DNA of 36,321 bases from Bacteroidales bacterium (GTDB taxonomy: Bacteria; Bacteroidota; Bacteroidia; Bacteroidales; UBA7960), in contig SLIL01000460.1 of assembly GCA_007135645.1 (NCBI GenBank), positions 1 to 36,321 of the forward strand, in the 5' to 3' direction. Numbering within the stretch: position 1 is the first letter of the stretch; each line of letters starts with the position of its first letter. The notes below the pieces were generated by a model. That model saw only the letters and a program-made list of their open reading frames with translations. It searched no databases and was not told the DNA's origin. The position numbers and the translations under genes are program-made. Below, one piece after another: positions 7,759-15,880 of the stretch.

Positions 7759-8598
7759 TTATACTTGATTTAATGCAAAAGGGTTACCTCCTCTGATACC
7801 TTTTTCGGTTTTTTCCAGCAAAACGCACTCATTATAATAGTCATGCTCAAAAAATAATATGTACTGTTGCTCATAAGCCCGGTTAAGAAATTCTTCTTTT
7901 TCCTGCATCGATTTTACAGGGTCAATATCAAAACTGGGAACATATGCCAGGGGAATATTCATTACTGAAGCAATAAAATCAGCAGTAAATACCACTTTTT
8001 TTCCTTTCCAGGAGATGATGGGGATCATCTGCCCCAGTGTATGTCCATTTTTGATTTCCAGATCAACCCCTTTACAAAATGCGGTGTCTTCATAAATAAA
8101 CTCCAGCCTTCCTTCTTCAAAAAGAGACATGTAATTCTCAGGAAAATAAGATGCTTTCTCCCTTGGATTGGGATTATTGGCAGTATCCCACTGGGCCTTG
8201 CTGCAGTAGTAGGTTGCGTTGGGAAAAACTGCCTGTGGGCTTACACCGTCTTCAGCATATTTTACTGCACCACCCACATGATCAAAATGCAAGTGGGTTA
8301 AGATAACATCTGTAATATCATTGGGGGAATAACCAATCTTTTCAATGGCCTTTTCAAGCCCAATCCGGTCAAACAGGTAATAAAAGCTGTAATATTTTTC
8401 GCTTTGCTTGTTTCCCAGTCCTGTGTCAATAAGGATCCGCCTGTCGCCGGTATCTGCCAGAAGGCAACGGGAGGACAGGTTTACCATATTATTTTCATCG
8501 CAGGGAACATGTTTAGACCAGATAGCCTTAGGAACTACACCAAAACATGCTCCTCCATCCATTTTAAAGTTTTCAGGAACCACAGGAAATAATTGCAT
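7759..8598 (-). CDS. MBL-fold metallo-hydrolase, lactonase-like
   Basis: A metallo-beta-lactamase-fold hydrolase of 279 aa with a complete di-zinc site: HLHFDH at 102-107 (H102, H104, D106, H107), H186 in NGHTLGQ, D207 in FTADF and H252 in FFEHDYY. Overall length and motif layout resemble the AiiA-like and other broad-specificity lactonases of this superfamily, but substrate cannot be read from sequence. There is no signal peptide, so it is probably cytoplasmic. It is the first gene of a same-strand run leading into the PAS kinases, with 74 nt before the next start, which suggests but does not prove a link to signalling. A TACTTTTG box lies about 78 nt upstream. Confidence 0.88.
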   Translation of the reverse strand: MQLFPVVPENFKMDGGACFGVVPKAIWSKHVPCDENNMVNLSSRCLLADTGDRRILIDTGLGNKQSEKYYSFYYLFDRIGLEKAIEKIGYSPNDITDVILTHLHFDHVGGAVKYAEDGVSPQAVFPNATYYCSKAQWDTANNPNPREKASYFPENYMSLFEEGRLEFIYEDTAFCKGVDLEIKNGHTLGQMIPIISWKGKKVVFTADFIASVMNIPLAYVPSFDIDPVKSMQEKEEFLNRAYEQQYILFFEHDYYNECVLLEKTEKGIRGGNPFALNQV

Positions 8599-8675
8599 AA
8601 AATATCAGGTATTTCTTATTGTTACAATTTATTGTAAATCAGACACATCTAATAATATCGATTTGTTATAATAAG

Positions 8676-8683
8676 CAAAAGTA
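8676..8683 (-). promoter_or_regulatory. Candidate -7 box for the MBL hydrolase gene
   Basis: The minus strand reads TACTTTTG, an exact TAnnTTTG match, 78 nt upstream of the ATG at 8598. A clear -33 box was not found. If used, this promoter may serve the whole MBL/kinase/receiver run. Confidence 0.38.
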
Positions 8684-8790
8684 CAAAAATTGAATTGAGA
8701 TAAATTACGTGTAATACGGAATTTAGACCGAACTAAATATGAATACACCTGATTTTAAATATTTTTACGTTAAAAAACCCATTTAATCCA

Positions 8791-8821
8791 TCAACCCCAA
8801 TTACAGGATAGTACGGGTTGA
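8791..8821. promoter_or_regulatory. 7 bp inverted repeat overlapping the mpl promoter
   Basis: TCAACCC (8791-8797) and GGGTTGA (8815-8821) are exact complements 17 nt apart. The repeat ends 10 nt before the mpl -7 box, so it covers the expected -33 region. An operator is possible; a chance repeat is also plausible. Confidence 0.25.
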
Positions 8822-8831
8822 AAACATCCAC

Positions 8832-8839
8832 TATCTTTG
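8832..8839 (+). promoter_or_regulatory. Candidate -7 box for mpl
   Basis: TATCTTTG is an exact TAnnTTTG match 25 nt before the mpl ATG, giving a short leader of about 20 nt. No good TTTG sits at -33; an inverted repeat (8791-8821) occupies that region. Confidence 0.5.
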
Positions 8840-8864
8840 GAACAAAAAAAATAATAACAATACC

Positions 8865-10235
8865 ATGAAAGTTCACTTTATTGCCATCGGGGGGAGTGCC
8901 ATGCACAATCTGGCCATTGCATTGCATAAGAAAGGTTACCGGGTTAGCGGCTCCGATGATGAAATTTTTGAGCCATCGCGTGGAAGGCTTGCAAAATATG
9001 GATTGCTTCCCGGCGAAACCAGCTGGAATCCCTCAAATATCACCGATGATCTTGATGCAGTTATCCTGGGCATGCATGCCAAAGGCGACAATCCCGAGCT
9101 GGCAGAAGCCAAAAAAAAGGGGTTGAAAATTTATTCTTATCCTGAGTTTCTCTATGAGCAATCCCGCGAAAAAACCCGCATCGTTGTGGGTGGCAGCCAC
9201 GGAAAAACAACCATTACATCGATAATCCTGCACGTTTTTAATTATCATGCGGTGGACACCGATTTCATGGTTGGAGCACAACTGGAAGGATTTGAGGTAA
9301 TGGTAAAATTATCGGAAAATACCCAATACATGGTACTGGAAGGTGATGAATACCTGAGTTCTGCTCTGGACAGAAGGCCCAAATTTCACCTTTACAAACC
9401 ACATATAGCCCTGTTAAGTGGTATTGCATGGGATCACATCAATGTTTTTCCCACATTTGATAACTACCTGGAACAGTTTCGCATTTTTATTGACCTTATT
9501 GAAGAGAACGGAACCCTTATTTATTGCAACAATGATAAAACACTTGCCGATATCTGCATTGGCAGCACCAGGAACGACCTACGGATGATTCCCTATTCCC
9601 TGCCCGATCATACCATAGAAAACGGAAAAACCTACATTCACCACAATGGCAGGTCATGGCCTGTAACCATTTTCGGAAAGCACAACTTGCTGAACCTGGC
9701 CGGGGCAATGCATGTTTGCAAAAGTGCAGGCATTACTGAAGAAATGTTCCTGGAAGCGGTGCAATCCTTTAAAGGGGCGAGCAACCGCCTTGAACTGCTG
9801 GCAGAATCAAGCGATACAGTTGTTTACAAAGACTTTGCCCATGCTCCCTCCAAACTCAAAGCAACTACCCAGGCGGTAAAGGAACAATACCCCGGGAGAA
9901 AGCTCATTGCCTGCATGGAGCTTCACACCTACAGCAGCCTGAACAAGGATTTCCTGGTACAGTATAAAAATGCTATGGAAAATGCCGATCAGGCAATCGT
10001 TTTTTACAATCCTCATGCCTTGAAGATAAAAAGGCTGCCCGACATTAACCCGGAAGATATCAGGGAAGCTTTTGGAGGAACCAACCTGATGGTGATTAAC
10101 GATGTTGAGGTGCTGAAAAACACAATCATGGAAAATAAACAACCTGATTCTTCATTTTTATTCATGAGCAGTGGCAATTTCGGCAATATTGACCTGAAAG
10201 CCATTGCTGCTACTCTTATTAATAACAAATCATAA
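8865..10235 (+). CDS. mpl: UDP-MurNAc:L-alanyl-gamma-D-glutamyl-diaminopimelate ligase (Mpl)
   Basis: A cytoplasmic Mur-ligase-family enzyme of 456 aa, the usual Mpl length. It joins recovered murein tripeptide to UDP-MurNAc with ATP, feeding peptidoglycan recycling. The N-terminal Rossmann motif is IAIGGSAMHNLA (about 6-18), the ATP-binding P-loop is GGSHGKTT (109-116), and the central domain has EGDEY and WDHINVFP. MurC is close in sequence, but the GSAMHNLAIAL start and YSYPEFLYEQS fit Mpl better. The ATG at 8865 follows a TATCTTTG promoter box directly. Only 21 nt separate it from ung, so the two are probably co-transcribed. The salvage-type enzymes at 28.7-36.3 kb would supply related material, although they are 18 kb away. 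Confidence 0.88.
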   Translation: MKVHFIAIGGSAMHNLAIALHKKGYRVSGSDDEIFEPSRGRLAKYGLLPGETSWNPSNITDDLDAVILGMHAKGDNPELAEAKKKGLKIYSYPEFLYEQSREKTRIVVGGSHGKTTITSIILHVFNYHAVDTDFMVGAQLEGFEVMVKLSENTQYMVLEGDEYLSSALDRRPKFHLYKPHIALLSGIAWDHINVFPTFDNYLEQFRIFIDLIEENGTLIYCNNDKTLADICIGSTRNDLRMIPYSLPDHTIENGKTYIHHNGRSWPVTIFGKHNLLNLAGAMHVCKSAGITEEMFLEAVQSFKGASNRLELLAESSDTVVYKDFAHAPSKLKATTQAVKEQYPGRKLIACMELHTYSSLNKDFLVQYKNAMENADQAIVFYNPHALKIKRLPDINPEDIREAFGGTNLMVINDVEVLKNTIMENKQPDSSFLFMSSGNFGNIDLKAIAATLINNKS

Positions 10236-10256
10236 CAACCAGATATAAAACAAGAT

Positions 10257-10940
10257 ATGCAGGTAAATCCCCAGATAGATGAGAGCTGGAAAGAAGTTTT
10301 GAAGGATGAATTTGAGAAACCTTACTTTCCACTGCTTAAAAAGTTTTTACTTGAAGAAAAACAACGTCATGTGATCTACCCACAGGGACCGCAGATCTTT
10401 TCTGCCTTTAACCTTACCCCTTTTGAGAAAGTCTCTGTGGTGTTGCTTGGACAGGATCCCTATCATGGGCCGGGTCAGGCACACGGGCTATGCTTTTCTG
10501 TTCCCCGGGGTATTGCTCCGCCCCCTTCGCTGATCAATATTTTTAAAGAACTGAAAAGCGATCTGGGTATTCCTTTTCCGGGACATGGTAACCTAACCGG
10601 CTGGGCCCGGCAAGGGGTTTTGCTGTTAAATGCTACCCTAACAGTGCGGGCCAACCAGGCCGGTTCGCACCAGAAAAAAGGCTGGGAAACCTTTACTGAC
10701 AAAGTAATTGAAACCCTTTCCATGAAACGCAAAAAACTTGTTTTTCTCTTGTGGGGCAATTACGCACAGCAAAAAAGCGCATTGATTGATTCTGGCAAGC
10801 ACCTCATCCTCAAATCGGTGCACCCTTCTCCCCTGGCAGCTTCCAGGGGATTTTTCGGATGCAGACATTTTTCCAGAACCAACGAGTACCTTGAAAAAAA
10901 CGGAAAAGAACCCATAGACTGGAATCTTAACAATACCTGA
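10257..10940 (+). CDS. ung: Uracil-DNA glycosylase, family 1
   Basis: Removes uracil from DNA at the first step of base-excision repair. At 227 aa it has the full family-1 length. The water-activating motif GQDPYHG (65-71, Asp67) is present, followed by AHGLCFSVP (uracil pocket), LLLNATLTV, the [12 protein letters not shown] segment and the DNA-intercalation loop [13 protein letters not shown] starting at His189. It lies 21 nt after mpl and ends 3 nt before the next start codon, so it belongs to a mpl-ung-Omp85 operon by spacing. No functional tie to its neighbours is apparent. Confidence 0.97.
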   Translation: MQVNPQIDESWKEVLKDEFEKPYFPLLKKFLLEEKQRHVIYPQGPQIFSAFNLTPFEKVSVVLLGQDPYHGPGQAHGLCFSVPRGIAPPPSLINIFKELKSDLGIPFPGHGNLTGWARQGVLLLNATLTVRANQAGSHQKKGWETFTDKVIETLSMKRKKLVFLLWGNYAQQKSALIDSGKHLILKSVHPSPLAASRGFFGCRHFSRTNEYLEKNGKEPIDWNLNNT

Positions 10941-10943
10941 TGG

Positions 10944-12662
10944 ATGAAAAAAACAACCGGATATCTGTTGCTGTTTCTTGTTGCCCTTGCAGCAGGGGAT
11001 TATCCGTTGTTTGCCAGCCCGAAAGATACAATTAACAGGCACAACGGGGTGATCGCCATTCCCGCACCAACCCTTGAAATTGCAGAAAACCTGGCCGCAA
11101 AGCAACTTGAATTACTTTTTACAGATGGCTTTCTTAAGGCACAAACGGACAGCATAACAGATTCCGGAGATCATTGGATTGCACACATCAGCACCCACCA
11201 GAGATTTTACTACCATATCGGGGATATTCGCTTTAAGGGAGCAGGTTTGCCCCATATGGGCATGGATAAAATCACACTGTCGCAACCCCTCCGCTTCGGG
11301 GAATTCAATTTATTCCTTGAATCCTTGCTTACCCAATACAGTATTCATGGGTATCCCTTTGCGCGCATTGAAAAGCAGGATATTCAATTCAGGAAAAACA
11401 TCATTCATGTAAACCTTGAGGCAGATCCTGGTGAAGTTATTGTTTTTGATACCCTTTCCATAACCGGTGACGCCCGGCTGAGTAGCTTTTTCCTTGAAAA
11501 CTATCTGGAAATAAGACCAGGGAATTTATTCAACGAAAAACTGGTAAATGATGCAGGAGATAAACTCAGCGATCTGGATTTCGTAGATCTCACCGCACCG
11601 GTGGCCATTTCTTTTTCTCCCGGAAAAGCTAAGGTTGCCCTGCCATTGCGCAACCGGCCTTCCAACCGTTTTGACGGACTTGCCGGACTTGCGGGAGGAG
11701 GTGATGTTAACAATCCTGTTCGCCTTACCGGAATTCTGAATCTCTATTTATCCAATGCATTTGCTTTGGGCGAACATCTTGATCTGGCCTGGCAGGGGCC
11801 CGGCTCAGGAACACAGCTGTTGAACCTGAGTGGAGGAATGCCTTATCCATTAAGGCTTCCCCTTGAAACAGAGGTATCATTTTCACTGCATAAGCAGGAC
11901 ACCAGCTGGCTGCAGGTGCAGTTTAAGCCTGGCATCCTGTTTCGTATTTCGCCCCGATCGCGTGCCGGGGTGTTCTGGCACTACACCCAAAACAATCTCA
12001 TAAGCACCCCTGCAATACCAGCCAATGCCGTGCTTCCTTCCATTCTTGATTTCAGGAGCGATCTCTACGGACTGGAATACAGATTTGCCACACGGGGTTT
12101 TACCCGCCAGCTATTATCACCCGGATCTCAGGTATGGATTTCGACATCAGCCGGTACACGTGAGATACGCAGGAACAGCAACCTACCCGATGAGCTTTAC
12201 CAGGGGGTTGAAAAACGACAATCGCAGTTCAATCTGGAAACAAGGCTCAAACAGCGGTGGCAAACCGGCACCAGGAGCACTTTTTCTGTTTCTGTGCGTG
12301 GGGCATACCTTTCCGGCAAAGACCTTCCTGTGAATATGATGTACCGGTTAGGTGGGTTTAAAACGCTGAGAGGTTTTGATGAATTGTCTTTAATTGCATC
12401 TTCCTATGCACTGGGATATGTTGATTTCAGGTTTTTTACTGCTGAAAACAGTTTCTTCAGTTTCTTTGCCAATGGCGGCTGGCTTGAACAAAAAACATCC
12501 GGAAACTATTACAACGATTTTCCTGTTGGTGTGGGTACGGGGCTAAACCTGCAGACGCAGGCAGGGATCTTCTCCATTAACCTGGCCCTTGGGGCATTGA
12601 AGGAAAGCCCTGCACTGCTGCGCAATGCTAAGGTCCATGTGGGGTATATTTCCAGTTTTTGA
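10944..12662 (+). CDS. Omp85-like outer-membrane protein (BamA/TamA-type barrel)
   Basis: An outer-membrane protein of 572 aa. A Sec signal peptide ends near residue 25 (LFAS then PKD). Residues about 60-230 look like one or two POTRA-type domains (for example VIVFDTLSITGDARLSSFFLENYL), and about 235-572 is rich in alternating beta strands. The segment GGFKTLRGF matches the (V/L)RGF loop-6 signature of Omp85 barrels, and the protein ends in Phe like typical Bam substrates. It is much shorter than BamA and has fewer POTRA domains, and no TamB-like gene is adjacent, so it is probably a lineage-specific paralogue. Its start lies 3 nt after the ung stop, indicating translational coupling. It converges with the LRR gene, leaving 8 nt between stop codons. 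Confidence 0.75.
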   Translation: MKKTTGYLLLFLVALAAGDYPLFASPKDTINRHNGVIAIPAPTLEIAENLAAKQLELLFTDGFLKAQTDSITDSGDHWIAHISTHQRFYYHIGDIRFKGAGLPHMGMDKITLSQPLRFGEFNLFLESLLTQYSIHGYPFARIEKQDIQFRKNIIHVNLEADPGEVIVFDTLSITGDARLSSFFLENYLEIRPGNLFNEKLVNDAGDKLSDLDFVDLTAPVAISFSPGKAKVALPLRNRPSNRFDGLAGLAGGGDVNNPVRLTGILNLYLSNAFALGEHLDLAWQGPGSGTQLLNLSGGMPYPLRLPLETEVSFSLHKQDTSWLQVQFKPGILFRISPRSRAGVFWHYTQNNLISTPAIPANAVLPSILDFRSDLYGLEYRFATRGFTRQLLSPGSQVWISTSAGTREIRRNSNLPDELYQGVEKRQSQFNLETRLKQRWQTGTRSTFSVSVRGAYLSGKDLPVNMMYRLGGFKTLRGFDELSLIASSYALGYVDFRFFTAENSFFSFFANGGWLEQKTSGNYYNDFPVGVGTGLNLQTQAGIFSINLALGALKESPALLRNAKVHVGYISSF

Positions 12663-12670
12663 AAACGGGA

Positions 12671-13579
12671 TTACTTTTTCTCAATAAGATTTGCCAGGTG
12701 AGAAATTCTATCCTGCAGGCTTCGCATCTCGTCCATCTTATCGCTCAATGATCTGCTCACGGTTGACAACTGCTCGCGCAGCTCCACCAGTTGCAGTTCG
12801 AGCATAGCTTTGCCGTCTTTTTTGTATTCAGCAAAAGATTTCTGCCCGATATTGGTTTTGATAAAACTCATGAAATCAAGCAGATACTTTTCCATTTCTG
12901 CATCAATATCACCTGCAGCAGAAAAGTCCTGCTTAATAAATTTGACATCAAAGTTCACATCGTGATCCCTGGCCGAAGAAACAAGGTCATTAAAGCACTC
13001 AATATATTCAGTAAAGGGTGTGATAAGGTCCCTGGGCATGTTATAAACCTGCATAATAACTTTGGCAGATTCTTTTTTCCTGATCTCACCAAAAAGGAAA
13101 TGCATGGTGGCATAAAGCCCTCTCTTTATAACCTTTTCCGGGGGGAATTCGCTGGGGTTATTTTCAAGGTACAGTTTTTTAAGCCCGGTAAGGTTTACAA
13201 AATTCAGGGGAAGCTTTTTCAGCTGATTATAACTAAGATCAAGATGCACCAGGTTATTCATTTCCCCGACAGATTCGGGCAGGGAACCGATCTTGTTGTT
13301 GCTCAGATCAAGGTTGCTGATATGGATCAGATTGCCAAAGCCTGCCGGAAGGTCCTGCAGTTGATTGTGATTAAGATAAAGCGATCTTAAATTGGTCAGA
13401 TGACAAAACTCTGCCGGGAGACTGCTTATGCTGTTGTAAGAAAGATCGAGTTTCTGAACAAGATTTAACTTACCTATTTCGGGAGGTAATTCTGTAATAC
13501 CCCGGTTTGATAAGCTTAATTTTTTTAATTTTTGCTCTTTAGCCACTGCAATGGCTTCCAATACTTCGTCTCTATCCAT
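12671..13579 (-). CDS. Leucine-rich-repeat protein with Roco-like cap and C-terminal coiled coil
   Basis: A cytoplasmic protein of 302 aa without signal peptide. Residues about 16-150 are five to six LRRs of about 23 aa (LxxLxLSxNxIxxLPxx), of the SHOC2-like class. They end with NPSEFPPEKVIKRG, which resembles the LRR-to-ROC linker of bacterial Roco proteins, but no P-loop or GTPase motif follows. Instead there is an unrecognised alpha/beta region (about 168-245) and a coiled coil (about 255-302, heptads ending LANLIEKK). The start was set at the ATG at 13579 because a TACTTTTG promoter box at 13597-13604 lies inside the longer open frame. Function is unknown; LRRs suggest protein binding. 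Confidence 0.8.
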   Translation of the reverse strand: MDRDEVLEAIAVAKEQKLKKLSLSNRGITELPPEIGKLNLVQKLDLSYNSISSLPAEFCHLTNLRSLYLNHNQLQDLPAGFGNLIHISNLDLSNNKIGSLPESVGEMNNLVHLDLSYNQLKKLPLNFVNLTGLKKLYLENNPSEFPPEKVIKRGLYATMHFLFGEIRKKESAKVIMQVYNMPRDLITPFTEYIECFNDLVSSARDHDVNFDVKFIKQDFSAAGDIDAEMEKYLLDFMSFIKTNIGQKSFAEYKKDGKAMLELQLVELREQLSTVSRSLSDKMDEMRSLQDRISHLANLIEKK

Positions 13580-13596
13580 GTTGTAAATTGTTTTTT

Positions 13597-13604
13597 CAAA
13601 AGTA
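13597..13604 (-). promoter_or_regulatory. Candidate -7 box for the LRR gene at 12671-13579
   Basis: The minus strand reads TACTTTTG, 18 nt before the ATG at 13579. Transcription would begin near 13590, which excludes the longer possible start at 13633 and supports the shorter protein. The -33 box is not evident. Confidence 0.42.
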
Positions 13605-13691
13605 TAAAATGTTTTATTGCGGTAATTACGCATTTTTCATGAAAAGTGCACGTTAAAAATACAGGTACCACGGCTTTGTGTTGATATTGAT

Positions 13692-13724
13692 TTTGTTTTC
13701 GGCTTAACATTATCTTTATCTTTG
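13692..13724 (+). promoter_or_regulatory. Promoter of the GWxTD/rlmB/lutA-like operon
   Basis: TTTG at 13692-13695 and TATCTTTG at 13717-13724 are separated by 21 nt, an essentially complete match to the Bacteroidota -33/-7 consensus and the best two-box site seen here. It implies a leader of roughly 105 nt before the ATG at 13838. Confidence 0.62.
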
Positions 13725-13837
13725 CACATTAAAACCTGTTTTGTTGAATTTCCCGCTCCCTGAAAAGGATTTTTGATTGCCTGAGGGGCAAAAGATAAGG
13801 GTTTTGCAGGATATTCAACTTTTTAAACTGAACTTCC

Positions 13838-15097
13838 ATGAGACCTGTCCTGGGTATCCTTTTACTTGGCTTAGTGCTTGCAGGTTGCAGCACAATAACC
13901 AATATATCTGTTATTAACCTGGCCCATCAATACCATCCTGAAACCAACAGGCTTACCCCCTCCTACCAGATCACACATACCGATGAAGCATTGAGCAAAT
14001 TAAGCATCCGCATCCCTTCAAATCAGCTGCTTTATGTGCGCGATGCCAGAGAAGAATATTTCCTGGCCCGGTTTGAAGTTTCTCTGTCAGTTCATGAATC
14101 TTATGGGAGAAGAGGCCAGGTATTCAGGAATGAAATTCAGTTGATGGACACACTTTATCTGGATGAAGAGAGAATCGTAAAAAGGGATGTTACCTTTCCC
14201 CTGGCTATGGGTAAACAGTATATAGTTCACGTTTCCTTCACAGATCTCAACCGAAGATTGGCCCACAAATCGCTGATCAACACGGATAAGTCAACCCTTT
14301 TCAGCAGGGATTTTTTCCGCTTTACCGCTGAAAGAAATGATCAGACAGTTCCTCTTCCTCACAATGCCCTGCCATTAAATGAGGAAATAACCCTTGAGCA
14401 TACCACAGGAAGGGATTTTTTGCTGGAAGCATTCCATTACCAGCTCAGCAACAACTTTCCCCTGGCCCCTTACGTAATTGCCGAAGGATCACAGCCAGAA
14501 AATATTCCAGCCCGAACAGATACCCGGCTTGACATTGCACTGACCAATGGATCCGGCACCCTTTCCCTGCCTTATCACGGAGTTTACAGGATCTCCAAAG
14601 CAGGGTCCGTTTCTGATGGATTCCATGTTGCCAGTTTCTGGGAAACATTCCCCAGCATACCTGCCAACAATCAATTGCTTTATCCTTTGCGCTATATCAC
14701 TTCCCTGAGCGAATTTGAGTCTTTGTTTGCATTGGGAGATGCCGAACTTGCCGCCGAGCGGTTCTGGACCCGCTCAACCGGAAATCCTGACCGTGGAGCT
14801 GCGCTCATGAACAGATACCTTAACCGGGTAGCAGAGGCAAACGTTCTTTTTACCACATTTGTGCCTGGCTGGCAAACAGACCGGGGGATGATTTACATTA
14901 TTTACGGGCCACCGCAAATGGTCTACCGCAACGATCAGGGCGAAACCTGGCACTACCGTGAAACCATGAACACACCCTATCTCGAATTCAATTTCATAAG
15001 AATACAACCTTTTTATACTGAATTTGAGTTAATTCTTGAAAGAAAAAGCCAGTACCGTAGCAGCTGGAACCAGGCTGTCAGTCGCTGGAGAAGATAA
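13838..15097 (+). CDS. GWxTD-domain lipoprotein
   Basis: A secreted lipoprotein of 419 aa. The signal peptide ends in the lipobox LAGC (Cys17). The C-terminal part contains the name-giving GWQTD motif (344-348), followed by RGMIYIIYGPP and TWHY, typical of the GWxTD family found mainly in Bacteroidota and related phyla. The preceding sequence (about 30-270) is beta-rich and less conserved. Biochemical function of the family is not established. It opens a same-strand run: rlmB starts 24 nt later. A two-box promoter lies about 115 nt upstream, divergent from the LRR gene. Confidence 0.85.
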   Translation: MRPVLGILLLGLVLAGCSTITNISVINLAHQYHPETNRLTPSYQITHTDEALSKLSIRIPSNQLLYVRDAREEYFLARFEVSLSVHESYGRRGQVFRNEIQLMDTLYLDEERIVKRDVTFPLAMGKQYIVHVSFTDLNRRLAHKSLINTDKSTLFSRDFFRFTAERNDQTVPLPHNALPLNEEITLEHTTGRDFLLEAFHYQLSNNFPLAPYVIAEGSQPENIPARTDTRLDIALTNGSGTLSLPYHGVYRISKAGSVSDGFHVASFWETFPSIPANNQLLYPLRYITSLSEFESLFALGDAELAAERFWTRSTGNPDRGAALMNRYLNRVAEANVLFTTFVPGWQTDRGMIYIIYGPPQMVYRNDQGETWHYRETMNTPYLEFNFIRIQPFYTEFELILERKSQYRSSWNQAVSRWRR

Positions 15098-15120
15098 CAT
15101 ACCATCAAAAAATCATTGCT

Positions 15121-15858
15121 TTGGAAAATTACATATTTGGAATCAGACCCCTGATGGAAGCCCTAAGGGAAGGAAAAAAACCTGAAAGAGTATTTATTCA
15201 GAAAGGACTTACAGGAGGCACTTTTCAGGAGTTGTTTAAGCTGATCAGGGATGAAGGGATAAATTACCAGATGGTGCCCCAGGAAAAGCTCAATCGCATT
15301 ACCCGGAAGAACCACCAGGGAGTGATTGCACAGGTGGCTGTCATTGAATATCACACCCTTGAACAGGTTCTTCCTTCCATTTACGACCAGGGAGAAACCC
15401 CGTTGCTGGTGATCCTTGACCGCATCACTGATGTGCGCAACCTGGGAGCCATTGCCCGTTCAGCCGAAGTGGCCGGTGCTCATGCCATTGTTATTGGAGA
15501 AAAGTCCAGTGCACCCGTAAATGCTGATGCCATAAAAACTTCGGCAGGTGCCCTGGCCCGCATACCCGTGTGCAAGGAAAAGGATCTGTTGGAGAGCATT
15601 ACATTTTTAAGTCAGAGTGGTATTAAGGTGGTTGCTTGCACCGAAAAATCAGGAACCACGATATACGATGCTGACCTTACAGGACCTGTTGCTATTCTCA
15701 TGGGGTCTGAAGATAAGGGGATAACACCCCTTTTGCTTAAAATGGCCTCCGAAAAGGCAGCCATACCTCAAAAGGGCAAAACCGGTTCGTTAAATGTATC
15801 CGTTGCCACAGGAATTGTACTTTTTGAAGCTTTAAGACAAAGGGGCTTTTATTCTTAA
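15121..15858 (+). CDS. rlmB: 23S rRNA (guanosine-2'-O)-methyltransferase RlmB, TrmH/SpoU family
   Basis: A SPOUT-class methyltransferase of 245 aa using S-adenosylmethionine; E. coli RlmB methylates G2251 of 23S rRNA. The N-terminal substrate-binding domain starts YIFGIRPLMEAL. The catalytic domain has motif 1 DRITDVRNLGAIARSAE (about 100-116), motif 2 GSEDKGI and motif 3 IPQKGKTGSLNVSVATGI, including the cofactor-knot residues. The start is TTG at 15121: it keeps the conserved YxxGIRP segment, whereas the next ATG (15153) would delete it. Other TrmH-family 2'-O-methyltransferases share these motifs, so the exact nucleotide is inferred. Confidence 0.9.
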   Translation: MENYIFGIRPLMEALREGKKPERVFIQKGLTGGTFQELFKLIRDEGINYQMVPQEKLNRITRKNHQGVIAQVAVIEYHTLEQVLPSIYDQGETPLLVILDRITDVRNLGAIARSAEVAGAHAIVIGEKSSAPVNADAIKTSAGALARIPVCKEKDLLESITFLSQSGIKVVACTEKSGTTIYDADLTGPVAILMGSEDKGITPLLLKMASEKAAIPQKGKTGSLNVSVATGIVLFEALRQRGFYS

Positions 15859-15880
15859 ATAACCATTAACCCGGAAATTC

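Noticed and set aside
7759-8598. Naming the MBL hydrolase an acyl-homoserine-lactone lactonase
   Set aside because: The zinc site is shared by many MBL enzymes, and substrate cannot be decided from motifs.
8733-8927. Minus-strand frame of 64 codons overlapping the mpl start
   Set aside because: It covers the mpl promoter and 5' end, and its composition is unlike a protein gene.
8865-10235. MurC instead of Mpl
   Set aside because: The N-terminal motif and central-domain sequence fit Mpl better, and no other mur/fts genes surround it, as would be expected for a division and cell-wall cluster.
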